64,000 nt of DNA from Talpa occidentalis. Its lineage: Eukaryota > Chordata > Mammalia > Eulipotyphla > Talpidae. The number at the start of each line of letters is the position of its first letter. Positions within the stretch are counted from its first letter, which is position 1. Below are positions 31,074 through 43,800 of this stretch, in pieces. A program made the translations under genes and the position numbers. The stretch covers positions 46,116,329 through 46,180,328 of the forward strand of contig NW_023601212.1 in assembly GCF_014898055.3 (NCBI RefSeq), given 5' to 3'. The notes under the pieces were generated by a model. That model was not told where the DNA came from and made no database searches. It saw only the letters and a list, made by a program, of their open reading frames with translations.

Positions 31074-33222
31074 TTTTTTTGTTTTTTGTTTTTTTTTTAA
31101 ATAATAAATTTTATTTTTATATTCCCCATACAATTGCAGCCCCCCCCCATTCTGACCCCAATCCCTCCCCTCCCGCCCCCGCCCCCCTAAAAATGTCTCT
31201 GGTTCATAGTTTTTTATTGATTTTGATTTTCACTTTCTTATAGTTATTCATTTTCCTGGTCCCTTATTTAAGTTTTCTAGATTCCTGCTATGAGTGAGAC
31301 CATCCGGTATTTTTCTTTTCCTTTCTGGCTTATTTCGCTGAGCATGATCCCTTCCAGCGCCATCCATGTTGCTGCAAATTGCATGTGTTTATCTTTTTTG
31401 AATGCTGAGTAATATTCCATGGTATATATGTACCACATCTTCTTGATCCAGTCATCTATTTTTGGGCATTTGGGTTGTTTCCAAAGCTTAGCTATTGTAA
31501 ACAGTGCTGCTATAAACATAGGGGTGCAGGTGTTCTTTGGAATTGATGTTTCTGTGTCCTTTGGGTAAATACCTAGGAGTGGAATTGCTGGATCATATGG
31601 AAGCTCTATGTTTAGTAGGTCCAGAAATCTCCACACAGCTCTCCACAGTGGTTGGACCAGTTTGCACTCCCACCAACAGTGCAGAAGAGTTCCTTTTTCT
31701 CCACACCCTCGCCAACATTTGTTGTTGCTAGTTTTTTTAATATGTGCCATTCTCACTGGTGTAAGATGGTATCTCATGGTAGTTTTGATTTGCATTTCCC
31801 TGATGACAAGTGATGTTGAACATTTTTTCATATGCCTGTTGGCCATTTGCATTTCCTCTTCAGAGAAGTTTCTTTTTAGCTCTTCTGCCCATTTTTTGAC
31901 TGGATTATTTTCTTTGTTGTTGTTGAGTCTCATCAGCTCTTTGCAGATTTTTGTGATCAGTCCTTTATCATTAGTGTTGGGTGCAAAAATGTTCTCCCAG
32001 TTGGTGGGGTTTCTCTTTGTTTTTGTTATTGTCTCTTTTGCTGTGCAGAAGCTCTTTAATTTGATGTAGTCCCAGCTGTTTATCTTTGCCTTCACTATCA
32101 CTGCTTTGGGTGATGTGTCTGTAAAGATGTCTTTGATGTGCAAATCACGTAGTGTTTCGCCTATATTTCCTTCTATATATTTTATGGTTTCAGGTCTTAT
32201 GTCTAGTTCTTTAATCCATTTTGAGTTGATTTTTGTGTATGGTGTGAGGTAGTGGTCAAGCTTCATTCTTTTGCATGTAGCGACCCAGTTTTCCCAGCAC
32301 CATTTATTGAACAAACTTTCTTTGCTCCAATGCATAGTCTTTGCTCCTTTGTCAAAGATTAGTTGACCATAAATATGTGGGTTTATTTCTGGATTTTCTA
32401 TTCGATTCCATGGGTCTGTATGTCTGTTCTTGTTCCAATACCATGCAGTTTTGATGATTATGGCTTTGTAGTAGAGTTTGAAGTCTGGGAGTGTGATGCC
32501 TCCATTCCCTTCTTTTTTTTTCAGGAGAGCTTTGGCTATTCGGGGTTTTTGGTGATTCCATATGAATTTCATCAGTAATTGTTCTATTTCTTTGAAGAAT
32601 GACATTGAAATTTTGATTGGAATAGCATTGAATCGGTATATTGCTTTTGGTAGGATGGCCATTTTAATAATGTTTATTCTTCCAATCCATGAGCAGGGGA
32701 TGTCTTTCCATTTCTTTGTGTCTTCTTCTATTTCCTTTAACAGTGTTTTATAATTTTCTTTGTATAGGTCCTTTACCTCTTTTGTTAGATTTATTCCCAA
32801 ATATTTGATTTTTTTTGTTTCGATAATAAAAGGGATGGTTTTTTTTATTTCTTCTTCTTCAGATTTATTGTTTGTGTATAGGAAGGCTACTGACTTTTGC
32901 GTGTTGATTTTGTATCCTGCCACTTTACTGAATTGATTGATAAGTTGAATTAGTTTTTCTGTGGAGTTTTTGGGGTTCTCTATGTATATTATCATATCAT
33001 CTGCAAATAGTGATAGTTTGACTTCTTCTTTTCCTATTTGGATTCCTTGGATGTCTTTCTCTTGTCTCTGGCTAGGACTTCCAGTATTATATTGAAAAGC
33101 AGTGGTGAGAGTGGACATCCTTGTCTTGTTCCAGATCTTAATGGAATTGCTTTCAGCTTTTCACCATTGAGGATGATACTGGCTGTTGGCTTGTCATAGA
33201 TGGCTTTTATGATGTTGAGGTA
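31074..33222 (-). mobile_element. Young L1, 5'-truncated, 2149 bp
   Basis: Perfect 17-bp TSD TTGAACCCTATCCTCTT (31057-31073, 33223-33239). Minus strand: C-terminal half of ORF2, then a 3' UTR with a G-rich tract, ending in poly(A). It encodes the RT catalytic FADD motif and the Cys-rich C-terminus. The low number of lesions and the perfect TSD indicate recent insertion. The 3' end is nearly identical to the L1 at 56997. Confidence 0.97.
31277..33222 (-). pseudogene. L1 ORF2 C-terminal reading frame (frameshifted near 33070)
   Basis: One open frame of about 600 codons runs from near 33070 down to the stop at 31277, from [20 protein letters not shown] and FADDMIIY to ..[10 protein letters not shown]. 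The upstream piece ([40 protein letters not shown]) is in another frame, so a small deletion lies around 33065-33075. The endonuclease domain and the N-terminal RT are lost by 5' truncation. In L1 this protein is the endonuclease/reverse transcriptase that drives retroposition of SINEs and snRNA fragments; this copy cannot do so. Confidence 0.92.
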
Positions 33223-33300
33223 TTGAACCCTATCCTCTTGAATGACTGAAAACTCTATGAGGGCAGCAGCATGGTCAGTTTTGTTCCCCATTCTATTTCT

Positions 33301-33570
33301 TTTTTTAAAAAAAAGATTTATTTATTTTATTTATACAAGCACTGGGTATAGTCAGAAGCACGGGAGGGTGAGAGAATTCACCAGAGCCAGAGAGGAGAGT
33401 AGAACAGGCAGAGTGATGAAGTACACTGCTGAGGGGAGCAGCGAGTGCAAGGAGAGGTCTGCGCGCCATGTGGGACCCTCGCCCGGCAGCGGGGGATTGA
33501 ACCTGCGCTGCAGAGGCTGTGGGCAGCTTCGCAACCCGGCGCTCAACCGCTGCCCCACCCGGGAGACCCT
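33301..33570 (-). mobile_element. tRNA-derived SINE, full length
   Basis: Short TSD of the CCCCATT type on both sides (about 33286 and 33571). Ends with GCCCCACCCGGGAGACCC. Lies 60 bp beyond the L1. Confidence 0.88.
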
Positions 33571-34279
33571 CCCCATTTCTAATACCTAGCTCAGTGCATG
33601 GCAGATGATACACTCATTCCCAATGTATTTTCAGTACCTTTGTAGATATAAAAAGAGAAACAATTTGCTCAGTGACTGCACACTCATTTAATAAATGCTC
33701 ACTGATGTAATTCTGTCAGGGACTTGAGTTAGAGATATAGCATGACATAAAGATATTGCACAAGGGAATGTGAGAGGACAGAGGAGGGGGCATTTGGGTT
33801 GGGTTTTGAAGGATGCATAGGGGTTTTCTGATGACAAGCTAGAACAAGGTTTTTGGTGAGGGAAATGGTATATGTGGTTCATAGGGCCCAGAAGCAGTCA
33901 GGCTGGGCAGGCATTGATAGGGCATTCTTCACAAATAGAGGGCAACTTGCCTGCGTGGAAAACCCTACACACAAAGGTCTGTAAGCACCAGGTACTGATG
34001 GCCTTTCGTGCTGACTGTGAGTGCTTAGATATCTCTCACAAGAAGTGGGAAGATCTAGATATGTGGAAGTAGCTGTGGAATGATCTCAGCTCTTGATAGT
34101 CCAGGGTTTGGAAAACTGGCTAACAGGTTCCTGAATTAGCCCAGGAGAAAGAGATTGGGATCAGGACTAGGGAAGTGAAGATAGGAGGTGTAGAGTAAAT
34201 CAAGAACCATTCAGCGAACATTTACCTGCAGGGCTCTGTATTAGGGTGCTGTGCACCCAGACCCCATTGTCACATCAAT
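33571..34279. other. Intergenic, no recognised element
   Basis: Sequence upstream of SIN3B without a clear repeat, apart from a weak ancient-repeat feel around 33660-33800. Confidence 0.4.
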
Positions 34280-34485
34280 CCTATAAAGCAGGGGTCCACA
34301 AACAATTTTTAGTAAATATATCTGTCTTCACAGATCTTAGGATCTGTCGCATATTAGTAGTATATTACTACAGTAGCCCATTACCAGCCAGACTTGATAG
34401 GTAAAGGAGAGGGTGTGCCTGTGCGCCAATAAAGCTTTATTTTTACAGAAACTGAAATCTGGATTTCATACGTTTTTCACGGGTC
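34280..34485 (-). repeat. hAT-type nonautonomous DNA transposon (MER58-like)
   Basis: GGGGTCCACAAACAATTTTT, CCAATAAAGCTTTATTTTTA and CAGAAACTGAAATCTGGATT match the family seen at 24495, 53105, 58640 and 60084. It is 280 bp from the SIN3B ATG. Confidence 0.55.
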
Positions 34486-34685
34486 ATGAAATGGTCTTCT
34501 CGTTTGCATTTTTTCCAACTTTAAAAATTTTTTTAAAAATTCTGAACCGCCTGGTGGGGTCGGACAAAAGCAATCAGTAGGTCTAGGTCTGCCCACCTGC
34601 GCTCTATAAAGCATTAGCATTTTAATTTTAGGAGTAACATCCTATAGAATCTCTCAGGGAGGTCCCCCCGCCCTGAGGTTTCCAG

Positions 34686-34704
34686 GCCCCGCCCCGGGGC
34701 GGGG
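34686..34704. promoter_or_regulatory. Sp/KLF GC-box cluster, upstream copy
   Basis: GCCCCGCCCCGGGGCGGGG contains inverted GC boxes (CCCGCCC / GGGGCGGGG). A second cluster (GGGCGGGGGCGGGGC) lies at 34730-34744. They flank the NRF1 motif. Confidence 0.55.
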
Positions 34705-34707
34705 CCC

Positions 34708-34717
34708 GCGCATGCGC
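34708..34717. promoter_or_regulatory. Palindromic NRF1 motif GCGCATGCGC
   Basis: A perfect 10-bp NRF1 core palindrome, 48 bp upstream of the SIN3B start codon. NRF1 sites of this kind are common in CpG-island promoters. Its ATG (34712) is in frame with SIN3B but in poor Kozak context. Confidence 0.65.
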
Positions 34718-34760
34718 CGCTGGCCCCCGGGCGGGGGCGGGGCTGGCCGCGGCTCCGATT

Positions 34761-34774
34761 CCAACATGGCGCAC
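34761..34774 (+). promoter_or_regulatory. YY1-type motif overlapping the start codon
   Basis: CCAACATGGCGCAC carries the ATGGCG core of YY1 sites. YY1 motifs placed just downstream of the TSS and overlapping the initiator ATG are a known feature of CpG-island genes, suggesting a very short 5' UTR or a TSS a few tens of bases upstream. Confidence 0.45.
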
Positions 34775-34864
34775 GCTGGCGGCGGCGGTCCCGGGGGCCG
34801 GGGGCTGAGCGGCGCCCGCTGGGGTCGCTCCGGCTCCGCGGGCCACGAGAAGCTGCCGGTGCAT
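34766..34864 (+). CDS. SIN3B: SIN3B exon 1 coding part
   Basis: ATG at 34766 in context CCAACATGG, donor GTGAGT at 34865. It encodes 33 residues, [11 protein letters not shown] through HEKLPVH, a Gly-rich disordered leader. An in-frame upstream ATG at 34712 would add 18 residues, but it has C at both -3 and +4 and lies inside the NRF1 motif, so it is not preferred. Confidence 0.94.
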
Positions 34865-37800
34865 GTGAGTGGCGCCCCCGCTCTCCCTCGGAACCCTCGT
34901 CGTCTGGCAGCCGCGGGCCGACACCCCTCACCCTGGCCCCTCCCGGCCCCGCCTCGGCCTCCGGACTCCGCTCGGCCCGGGGTCCCCGGCGCCCGACCCC
35001 CCGACCCTTCACCCCTCACCTCGGCCTCTCTGAGGCCTGGCACGTACCCTTCCTGGCCAGAGACCCGCGACCTTCTTCCCCTCACCTTGACCCCTTGGAG
35101 GCCCGGTCCTTGCTCTGCCAGGGACCCCCTGACACCCCTCACCTTGGCCATTCAGAGGCCTGGCCGCTTCTAGGCTAGGAACCCCCAACCCCTCACCTGA
35201 GGCCCTGTCCCTACCCCACCATGACTCCCTACCCCTCACCTCGGCCTCTCGGAGGCCCTGTCCCTTCTCCGCCAGGGACCCCTTCCCCACCGCCACCATG
35301 GCCCCTTAGGGGTTCAGTCGTCATCTTCCGCACCAGAAACCCTGGTATACCCCCTTCCTTCCCAGGCGCCCCCATTCTTCCTCCACAGACCCCGGCCCAC
35401 CGGGATCCTCCCTTTTCCCCCTCCCCGCAGGTGGAGGATGCCCTCACCTACCTGGACCAGGTGAAGATCCGTTTTGGCAGCGACCCCGCCACCTACAATG
35501 GTTTCTTGGAGATCATGAAGGAGTTCAAAAGCCAGAGGTATTCTTGGGGCTCCTCCCCACGCCCTGGGTACAGTCTGGCTGAGCTTGGTTGGAGCCCCAT
35601 CCGGGCTGGGGGACCCGGTGACCTTCTTCAGGTCGTGGAATCTCTGTGAGCTTAAATTCCTTTTTTTTTTTTTTTTTTTAAGAAAGGGGAGTACTCCCCT
35701 TGTGGAGCTGTTGAGGGGTTTCTGGACAGGGGGCAGGATAGGGTAAGGTGAGTTGAAAAAACACAGGATCAGTTCCTGTCTTTATTGAAGATGCCGATGA
35801 TGAAACAAATTTTGTTCATCAAGGATTTTTAAAAAGTAATTTTGATTTTTTTCGTACCCTGTTTTAAAATGTTGTTTATCTTGATTATTGAGTTTTTGGC
35901 ACTCTCTGCCCCTCAGATCTTGCCCACAAAGTGAGTATCTCACCTGCCGCACTCTAATCCAGGCCTGTTGGAAGAATTGTGCATAAAATGCTTAGTAAGG
36001 GACCTGGCACACAGAGCATTTAAAACACATTAGCTGTTCTTATAAGCACCCACTCGAGGGTCACCATCACCCCCTTGTTTGACAGGAGACTGACAGAGGC
36101 CTTGGCAAGAGCCCTCTTTCCCCTTGGATTCTTACGCAACTCCCAGGCTTGCAGGGCTTTGGTATTTATGCATTGCCATCAGTTGCTGGGATCAACACCT
36201 GTGTCATAGTTGATCCCTGATTCATGTGAGAGGGAATTTATCACATTGTTTGCAGAGCTTTGGCCTCCCTTCATATCTTAGAGTCCAGGACTTATAGTCA
36301 GCTCTCCTGACTTTTTCAAAACTGAGCACACATGCTTGGAGTGTTTGGGGAGTTGTACTTTGTAAATAAATATTTGATGGTTCTCCCAGGAGGACTCAGG
36401 GAGCCCAGTCTAACAGCTCTGGAAGTAGATTGCCTTTGACAGATTACATGGTTGCATTTTAGGGTGCTTCCTTGTCATTCGAGAAGTTTGTTACATGGCA
36501 CTATTGAAGGAATTAGGAGTGGATTTCACTTTCAGTTTGCCCTCAAATACACTCTTGCCCACTGGAGTCCCTCTCTGTTCCAGCATTGACACCCCTGGAG
36601 TCATTCGACGCGTTTCGCAGCTCTTTCATGAGCACCCTGACCTCATTGTTGGATTCAACGCTTTCCTCCCCCTTGGGTACAGAATTGACATTCCCAAGAA
36701 TGGCAAGTTAAACATCCAGTCGCCTCTGTCAAACCAGGTATGCCACTGCAATGGTTTGAGTGATGTCCTTGTGACATGGGGCCTGGTACTCCTGTTGGGT
36801 AGTGCCTGCCTCCTGTATTGCATGGCTTGAAAGCTGGTGACGATTCCTTGTCTAGATGTACTAATGTCTCCCAAATCAGAATAGATTATAACACCTCCAC
36901 AGACAGCCCTCTGTGACCCAAATTGGCTCATATGGAGGATTTGAATCGAGAGTGGATGTGTTTGTGTCAGGGAGGCATCCTCCTAACAGTTTTAAGTTCT
37001 GTCATATTAAGCAGAGTTTGTGGTCGTCATGGTCTCAGCTTGATGCTCTCCCTCTGAGCACACCAGGCAGGCCACCCTTGTCTTTGAGTGTATGATTGCT
37101 CTGACTGCCCTGGGTGTCACCTCGAGTGTAAATAGACACTTTCATTGTTGCTGTGCTCATTTAATTGCCGACAGGTTCATTGGCTAAGCTCAAACTATTG
37201 TTCCTTCTTTCCCTGTCTGCAGTCCCTTCTTGCTTGAGCTTATTAGCCCCTGTGATAAAGAAAGCCCATTTGAGCTTTGCTTTTATAAGGCAACTTTGTC
37301 TTTTTCTCCACCTCCGGCCAATTGCCATTTAAGGCATAATGCTTTGCTGTGGGGGGCTGTCCAGTATGTTGGGGCATGTTTAGTAGTATCACTGGCCTCC
37401 ACCCATTAGGCCCTCATCCCATGGAGATAGCCAAAAATGTCACGAGACATTTCCAGGTGTCTCCTGAGGGAAGAACTACCTCCATTTCCTTTCCCTCTCT
37501 CCCCACAACTCCTTAGGGTGTCTCAGTGACCTTGCTCCTTCAACAATCTTAGTCTCTGTCCCAGAGGCTTAGTAAGGGAGCTAAGACTTTCTGCAGGAAG
37601 AATTTTGTAGGCTTCTACGCTGATGAATGAAATTGCAAAGAGGTGCATCAGTTAGAGGGTCACGATTTGGAAAGAGAGCAGTCAGGAATGTAGCACTAGT
37701 GACTGGTTGCACTCTGAGGGGGACTTGTGTGTCAGTCCTGCCTGCTCTACTTAAGGACAGCTCCACCATCAGCATGTTGTCTCATTAAGGCCCAGGAAGG

Positions 37801-40800
37801 CAGCTTGGTTTTGAAAAGGAACTTGGAAGCATACTATTGCTGAATTCCAAAGAGCTTGCATTTCACATTTGCAATTGGAGCCCTAGGATCCAGATGTGTG
37901 GGGCTTTGTGCCCTCAGATGATGAAAGCCTTAGTGCGTTTAATCTCAGAACAGTCACAGTTTCCATTGTGCTCTAAGAGCTGGAGCCGAAGACCTAAATT
38001 GCACTCCCCAAGTGGAAATCGTCTTTCTTAGTTCCTGACTATTGGAGTAGCTATCTGGCAGATCTTCACATGTACTACCCATGCTAGCATAGCATTCCCA
38101 AGGGCCCTTCCCTTAAATAGCTTTGGGGTCCCTGCTGTTCTGCACACACCTTGTGGGTTACTGTACCAATAAGACTAAGGAAGCAGCCAAATGTAGGCCC
38201 CTCCCTCAGCTGGAGAGGCACAGTCAGGGCCCTTGCCAGCCCACCCACTTTCAGTCAACATCCACAACCCTTCTAGCTCCCATCCCCACTCCTGAGCACT
38301 TGGGGCTGGTATTTGGACAGCTTCATTATGGCCGCAAGCAAGATGTCCTCTTGTCTCCCTGAGAGTCTTATGGAGCTTCCCACATAAAATACCCTGGTGA
38401 TTTGTTTTTTTGTTCTTTTCCCCTCAATTTTACTGTTTTGACGTACAGCTTTGTTGTTTTTATTTTTCATCTTATGTATTTTACAGCCCATGGGGTATAG
38501 CTCTTAGGTACTGAGAAGAAAAATAAGGGAGTCCCAGGCTTTGAGGATTCTTTGTTGCAGGGGTTTTCAGCCTCAGCATTACCACCATTAAGGGGCTGTC
38601 CTGGGCACTGTGGGTGCTGACCAGGATCCCTGGCCTCCACCCACCTGATACCAATAGTACCCCCTTCTCCAGTGTGACAACCTAAAATGTCACCAGATGT
38701 TGCCAAGTATCCATGGGGGCAAAGCCACCAGCAGAACACTCAAGAATAACAAGGACTAGTGCCATGATGAGGACCAAGGACCATGCAGAAAGAATGTCCC
38801 TTTACTGGGGCTGCAGCCTCCAAGTCATGTCACTGTGGGTCTGGTCATCCATGCCTTAGTGGTGATGCTCTCTCCTCAGAGCCCCTCACCCCCATCTGCA
38901 TTTCGTACTTTTCAAAATAGTAGAACTCAGAAAAGAAATGTAAAAAATCCACCTTTTTGGTTTGCCCTCCTGGGGAGACTGAGTCTTCCAGATCAGGATC
39001 ATCATCTGTCTTGGTTACAACTGTGTCCTTGATTATGGACAGTGCCAGGCACATGCTGGAGAATGGAGACGCTGAATGTCCTAGAAAAGAAACCTGCTTT
39101 TCTATGTGTTACTGTGATAACAGCCAGCTTGGACACAGGTAAAGCAATGAGCCTTTAGGTGCAGCCTGTAACATGAGGGATGCTGTTACATTCCAAGGGA
39201 GACCCACATTTTCTAGTAGAGAGTCACTTAGAAGCATCTAGCAGATCACCTCACACGTCTGTGTCTCGGTCCCTAGAGAGCAGGAGTAACCCTCCTCCTC
39301 TCACCCAGTCCTAAGGTCTATCCAGAGTCCCAGCTTGCGAGGTGCTTACATGGTCAAGTGGTGGTACATGAGAAGCAAATGGTTGGATATGAAATATGTA
39401 AGTTCAAGTAGCAAGGGGCAGACCCCAGGTGAGGGGAGGGAGCTGGGCCTGTGGGGTGTCTGGGGTATGTTCCAAGTGGGGCATAAAGGCATGGGTGGGA
39501 ATGAGTGGGTGTGCTTGAGGGGGGAAAAACAAAACAGGAAACCAGTGGGGCGGGAGAAGCAGGGGAAAGGGTGAGAGAGCGAGTGAGCCAGGAGCCTGAG
39601 AAGTCAGAGGAAGATTCTGGAAAAGCCACTGTGACTACTAGCTGGAAGTGGGTTGAGGGGCAAGAGAGGATGCGGAAGGCTAGGGAGAGCCTGGTATTAT
39701 CCAGGTAGAGTGGCTGGTAATGCAGACTGAGGGCAGGGGTCAATGCTAAACGTTCAAGGGGATTCCAAGATGCCTGGGCCTCTGGGTGAAGTTGGCTCTG
39801 ATGTGAGCAAGACCCAGAGCAGTGGGGTGGAGGCTTCTCTGTTTGGCATATGCCTTTTGATGAATAGTCTCTTAAATATCTCAGTGGGTCTTTGTGCGGA
39901 CTCAGATAGATGTGTGGACTGTGCAGGGCAGCTGTCAAGTATTCAGGAAGTGTTTCTGACTACCTGGTTGAAGCCACTCAGGGCAGAGAAAAGACTGAAT
40001 GATATTCTAGAAAATTTAGAGCAGAGGTTGGCAAACTGTTGCCTCTAGACAGAAGACTGCTGGTTTTTGTATATCTGGTGGTTTTTACATTTTCCAATAA
40101 TTACCTAAAAAAAATTTTAAATTCTCATTGATAGCCATTTTAACGTCTAAAGTTAAGTGGTTTTCAGTTTATTTACAATATCATGCAACACTGCCATTGA
40201 TTCCGAAGCATTTCTGTCACCCCCAAAAGAAACCATACTTGCCCCTCCCACAGGCCCTGTACAACCACTAATCTGCCTTCTGTGACATTTCACATAACTG
40301 AATTCACATATAACCTTTTCTGCCTGGCTTCTCTTACTCAGCGTCATATTTCTGGTTTATCTATGTTGCAACGTGTGTTAGGGCTTTGCTCCTTGTTATG
40401 ACTGAGTGATACTCCAGTGTGTGGATGGACCATATTGTGTTCACCCATTCACTCATTGACAGACACTTCACATTTCATCAGTTGTGACTAGTGCTTCTGT
40501 GGATGTGTGGGCAAGGATTTATGAGTACTTGTTTCCACTTCTTTTAATACCTAGGAACAGAATTACTAGGTCACATGCTAACTGCGTTTAACTTACTGAA
40601 AAACCATCAGACTGGGCCACAACAGCAACCCCATTGCTTTCTGGCCCTTTCTGCTAAGCCATGGCCCGAAGAGTGGTTCTCCATCTTGCACAGGACTCAT
40701 TCCAGGAATTGGAGTGGTGGGGAGATTTATGGAAGCACTCAACCTCTGCTGAAGCAAACCTCAGCTCCAAGGTTACTTGCTCCTTCCCCCTGCCCCTACC

Positions 40801-43800
40801 TGCCTCCTTTGGCTCCTTCTATGCCAAGCCTGTGCACCTCTGTACCTGCTAGGAATGTGTGTATAGACTTCTGTAAGCCTAAGCAAAGGTAATTGGCAAG
40901 AATATCTTAATGAATGGATTCCTTGCGGAGAAGAAATGATGTTTAGAAATGTGGCTGCTCTGAATTGTTTGTGTGCCTGCTTTCCTCAGCTCACACTTTC
41001 TAGAGCTGCCTCTACACCCACTGTTAAGGCCTGAATAGGGTAGACTACATCCCCAATTCTTGTTGATTTCCTGTCCCTCTCAGTACCCAGAATGTGACTA
41101 TATTTGGAGATAGGGTCTGTACAGAGGAAATTAAGGTAAAATGGGGCTATTAGGATGCCCTAGTCTAATTTGAGGGCTGTTTGAGAAGATGAAACGTGAG
41201 CACATGAAAAGAGCCTAGGAATGTACGTACATAGACAGCTGACCACGTGAGGTCATAGTAAGCCAAGAGGCCTCAGGAGAAATCAGTCCTGCTGGCACCT
41301 TGATCTTGGACTTCTAGCCTACAGAGCTGACACAATAAATCTTGTTATGCAAGCTGCCCTGACTGGTGTTTTGTTGTGGCAGCCCCCAAAGACTACTCCT
41401 CTGGATGATCATGGGTGTGCCTGGCAATAAAGTCTTTGCAGGGTGTCAGTGGCCATCTTACTGCAAACTCTAGTTGGTGGTTGGTGCCAGGTGCTATGCT
41501 GGGTACCACAGGCAATGGAAATAGACTTGATTTGTTCCTTCCTTTGTTAATCTGATCTTCCCCAACAGTGGATGAAGCCCACTCTAGTCTAAGTACTGTT
41601 CAAGGCTCTGGGGTATAAGCAGTGGACAAAATAGAATTGGCCACTCTCATTGCATTTGCCATCTGGTCGGGGTGGGTGGGCTAACAATAAAGTAAGTAAA
41701 ATATGCTACATGTAGGAAGGTGGTGCATGTTTGGAGAAGAATAAAGCGAGAAAGGGGCTCTGGTACTTCCTGGGAGACAGGTCATTTTTGTTTAGCACAG
41801 GATAGTTCTGGAAATCTTGCTTAGGTATCTGACCTAAAAGGATCCCCACCTGCTGGAGAAGCAGCCCCCATGTGTAGAGACGAGCAGGATGCTGAGGGTC
41901 ACTCCTGGCAGCCCAGCTTCTATCATTGGGGCAGAAATCATATTCAGAACTATCTGCAGAATTCCTGTTTAGAACCTAAATGTCACTTGGGGTCTGGGAG
42001 GGTGGGAGGGGCTGTCCTGTTCTGAGCTAGTATTCCTGGTGCACAAGGGGATGTGTGTCTGTTTTGTTTTTATTTTTATTGAGCAAAAAGCATACAAGTG
42101 GAGGGCATGGCTAACAGGTAAGGGCCTGTCTTTTTGCACTTGATGACTTGCCTGGGGCCTAGCACCAAAAGTCCCAAATTCCAGGACCCCACAGCCCCAG
42201 GCAGTCTGGACAGTGGGCCTCCTCGCCTGCAGGGCCCCTATTCCATGCATCCTGACTTTCCCATCACCACTGACAGCAGGAGCTTTCACACTTGAAAACA
42301 TTTGCTGAGATGGACTGGCAATGGTGCGGAAGACTTCCTTTATCAAGAGCCCAAAACTCTATTCCAAAAAGGATTAAATAATCTGATTTTTGTAAATAAC
42401 TCCTGAATGCTAATTTTTCAAAACGTAGCATGTTGGTTAGACTTTTGTGTTCTTTGAATCAATTTGGAAGAATGAGATGGAGGTGAGTTCGTAAGATTTG
42501 CTCAGACAGCGCACAGACACCCAGGGGCTACTCTCTGCAAGTTTCCTGTGGCTTCTGCTTGCCTCCCTCCAGACATCCCCCGTAAGTGACCTTTCCTGCA
42601 TCTAAGTGAAACCCTCAGCTTTGTGCTAGGTTTGGCCTGTTCTCACATAGACAGAAGTCCCATCTGCGTTTCTTAGTCTGTTTTGGGTGTCAGACCAACT
42701 AACTCACTGTGTGTTGTTGTCAGGAGAATTCGCACAACCACAGCGACTGTGCCGATAGCCTCAAGCAGCAGATACCATACAAGGAGGACAAGCCTCAGGT
42801 GCCCTTGGAGTCGGATTCTGTGGAATTCAACAATGCCATCAGCTATGTGAACAAGATTAAGACACGTTTTCTAGACCACCCAGAAATCTATAGATCATTT
42901 TTGGAGATACTGCACACATACCAGGTAGGGATCTCGGGCTGTCCTATGTGGGTGTTTGTGTTGTCACCCACTGTTTGGTACATTGGAAGCATTCCATTTT
43001 TGTTGTCTAAATTTATGAATTCCTGTTACATTCTTATTAGCTTTTTTGGGGGAGAGTGTATTAATTTTCTTTTACCACACTGAAAAATAGGTATCAAAAC
43101 TTGCCTTTTTAACCATTTTTAAGTGTGCAGTTCTGTGGCATTCAGCACATTCACATTGTGTCACCATCCCCACCTTCCATCTCCAGAACTTTTTCTTCTT
43201 CCTAACATGAAATTCTGTCCCCATTAAACACACACGTCCCATGTCTCTCCTCCAGCCCCTGGCAAACCACCATTCTATCTCTGTGGATTTGACTTTTTCT
43301 CATATAAGTAGAATCACACAATATTTTTCCTTTTGTGACTGGCTTATTTCACTCAGCATAATGTCCTCCAGGTTCATCAGTGTTGTAGCATATGTTAGAT
43401 TTTCTCCCTTTTTGAGGCTGAATATTATTCCATTGTGTGAATGGACCACATTTTGCTTATTCATTTAGCCATTGACAGACTGGGTTGCTTCCATATTCTG
43501 GCGATTGTGAATAATGCTGCTATGAACGTGGGTATAGATATAGTTGATGGGGTTCTATTAGTTTTGATTTTAATTTTCTCCTTGAGGCACCACTGTACCC
43601 ATAAAAGGAAACACACATTAGAGGTATGTAAAAAGAACCTAAGAATATGGTCTTTTTATAGATGACTTACTGTTTAGACAGCACAGCTGCCCGCTATTTA
43701 TGCTGATTACTTTATGCTCTGTGCCAAGCACTGGGGCAGCAGATGACTGGTTACTGCTACCTGAGGGTTTCATCTAGAAATGAAAGAGACCTAGAGATGA

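Larger units (their letters stand above)
34640..35300. promoter_or_regulatory. CpG-island promoter of SIN3B
   Basis: GC content and CpG density rise sharply here against AT-rich flanks, covering the first coding exon and the start of intron 1. No TATA box is seen upstream of the ATG, which fits a dispersed housekeeping promoter. No divergent gene is recognisable on the minus strand. Confidence 0.85.

Noticed and set aside
34712..34765. Upstream in-frame ATG as the SIN3B start
   Set aside because: Poor Kozak context and inside the NRF1 core motif; the known N-terminus begins at the downstream ATG.
34614..35173. Long open frames on both strands around SIN3B exon 1
   Set aside because: High GC removes stop codons and the intron minisatellite repeats the peptides. 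Only the 33-codon exon 1 is supported by splice sites and homology.
39354..39938. 194-codon minus-strand open frame in SIN3B intron 3
   Set aside because: No recognisable domain, no splice or promoter evidence, low-complexity composition.
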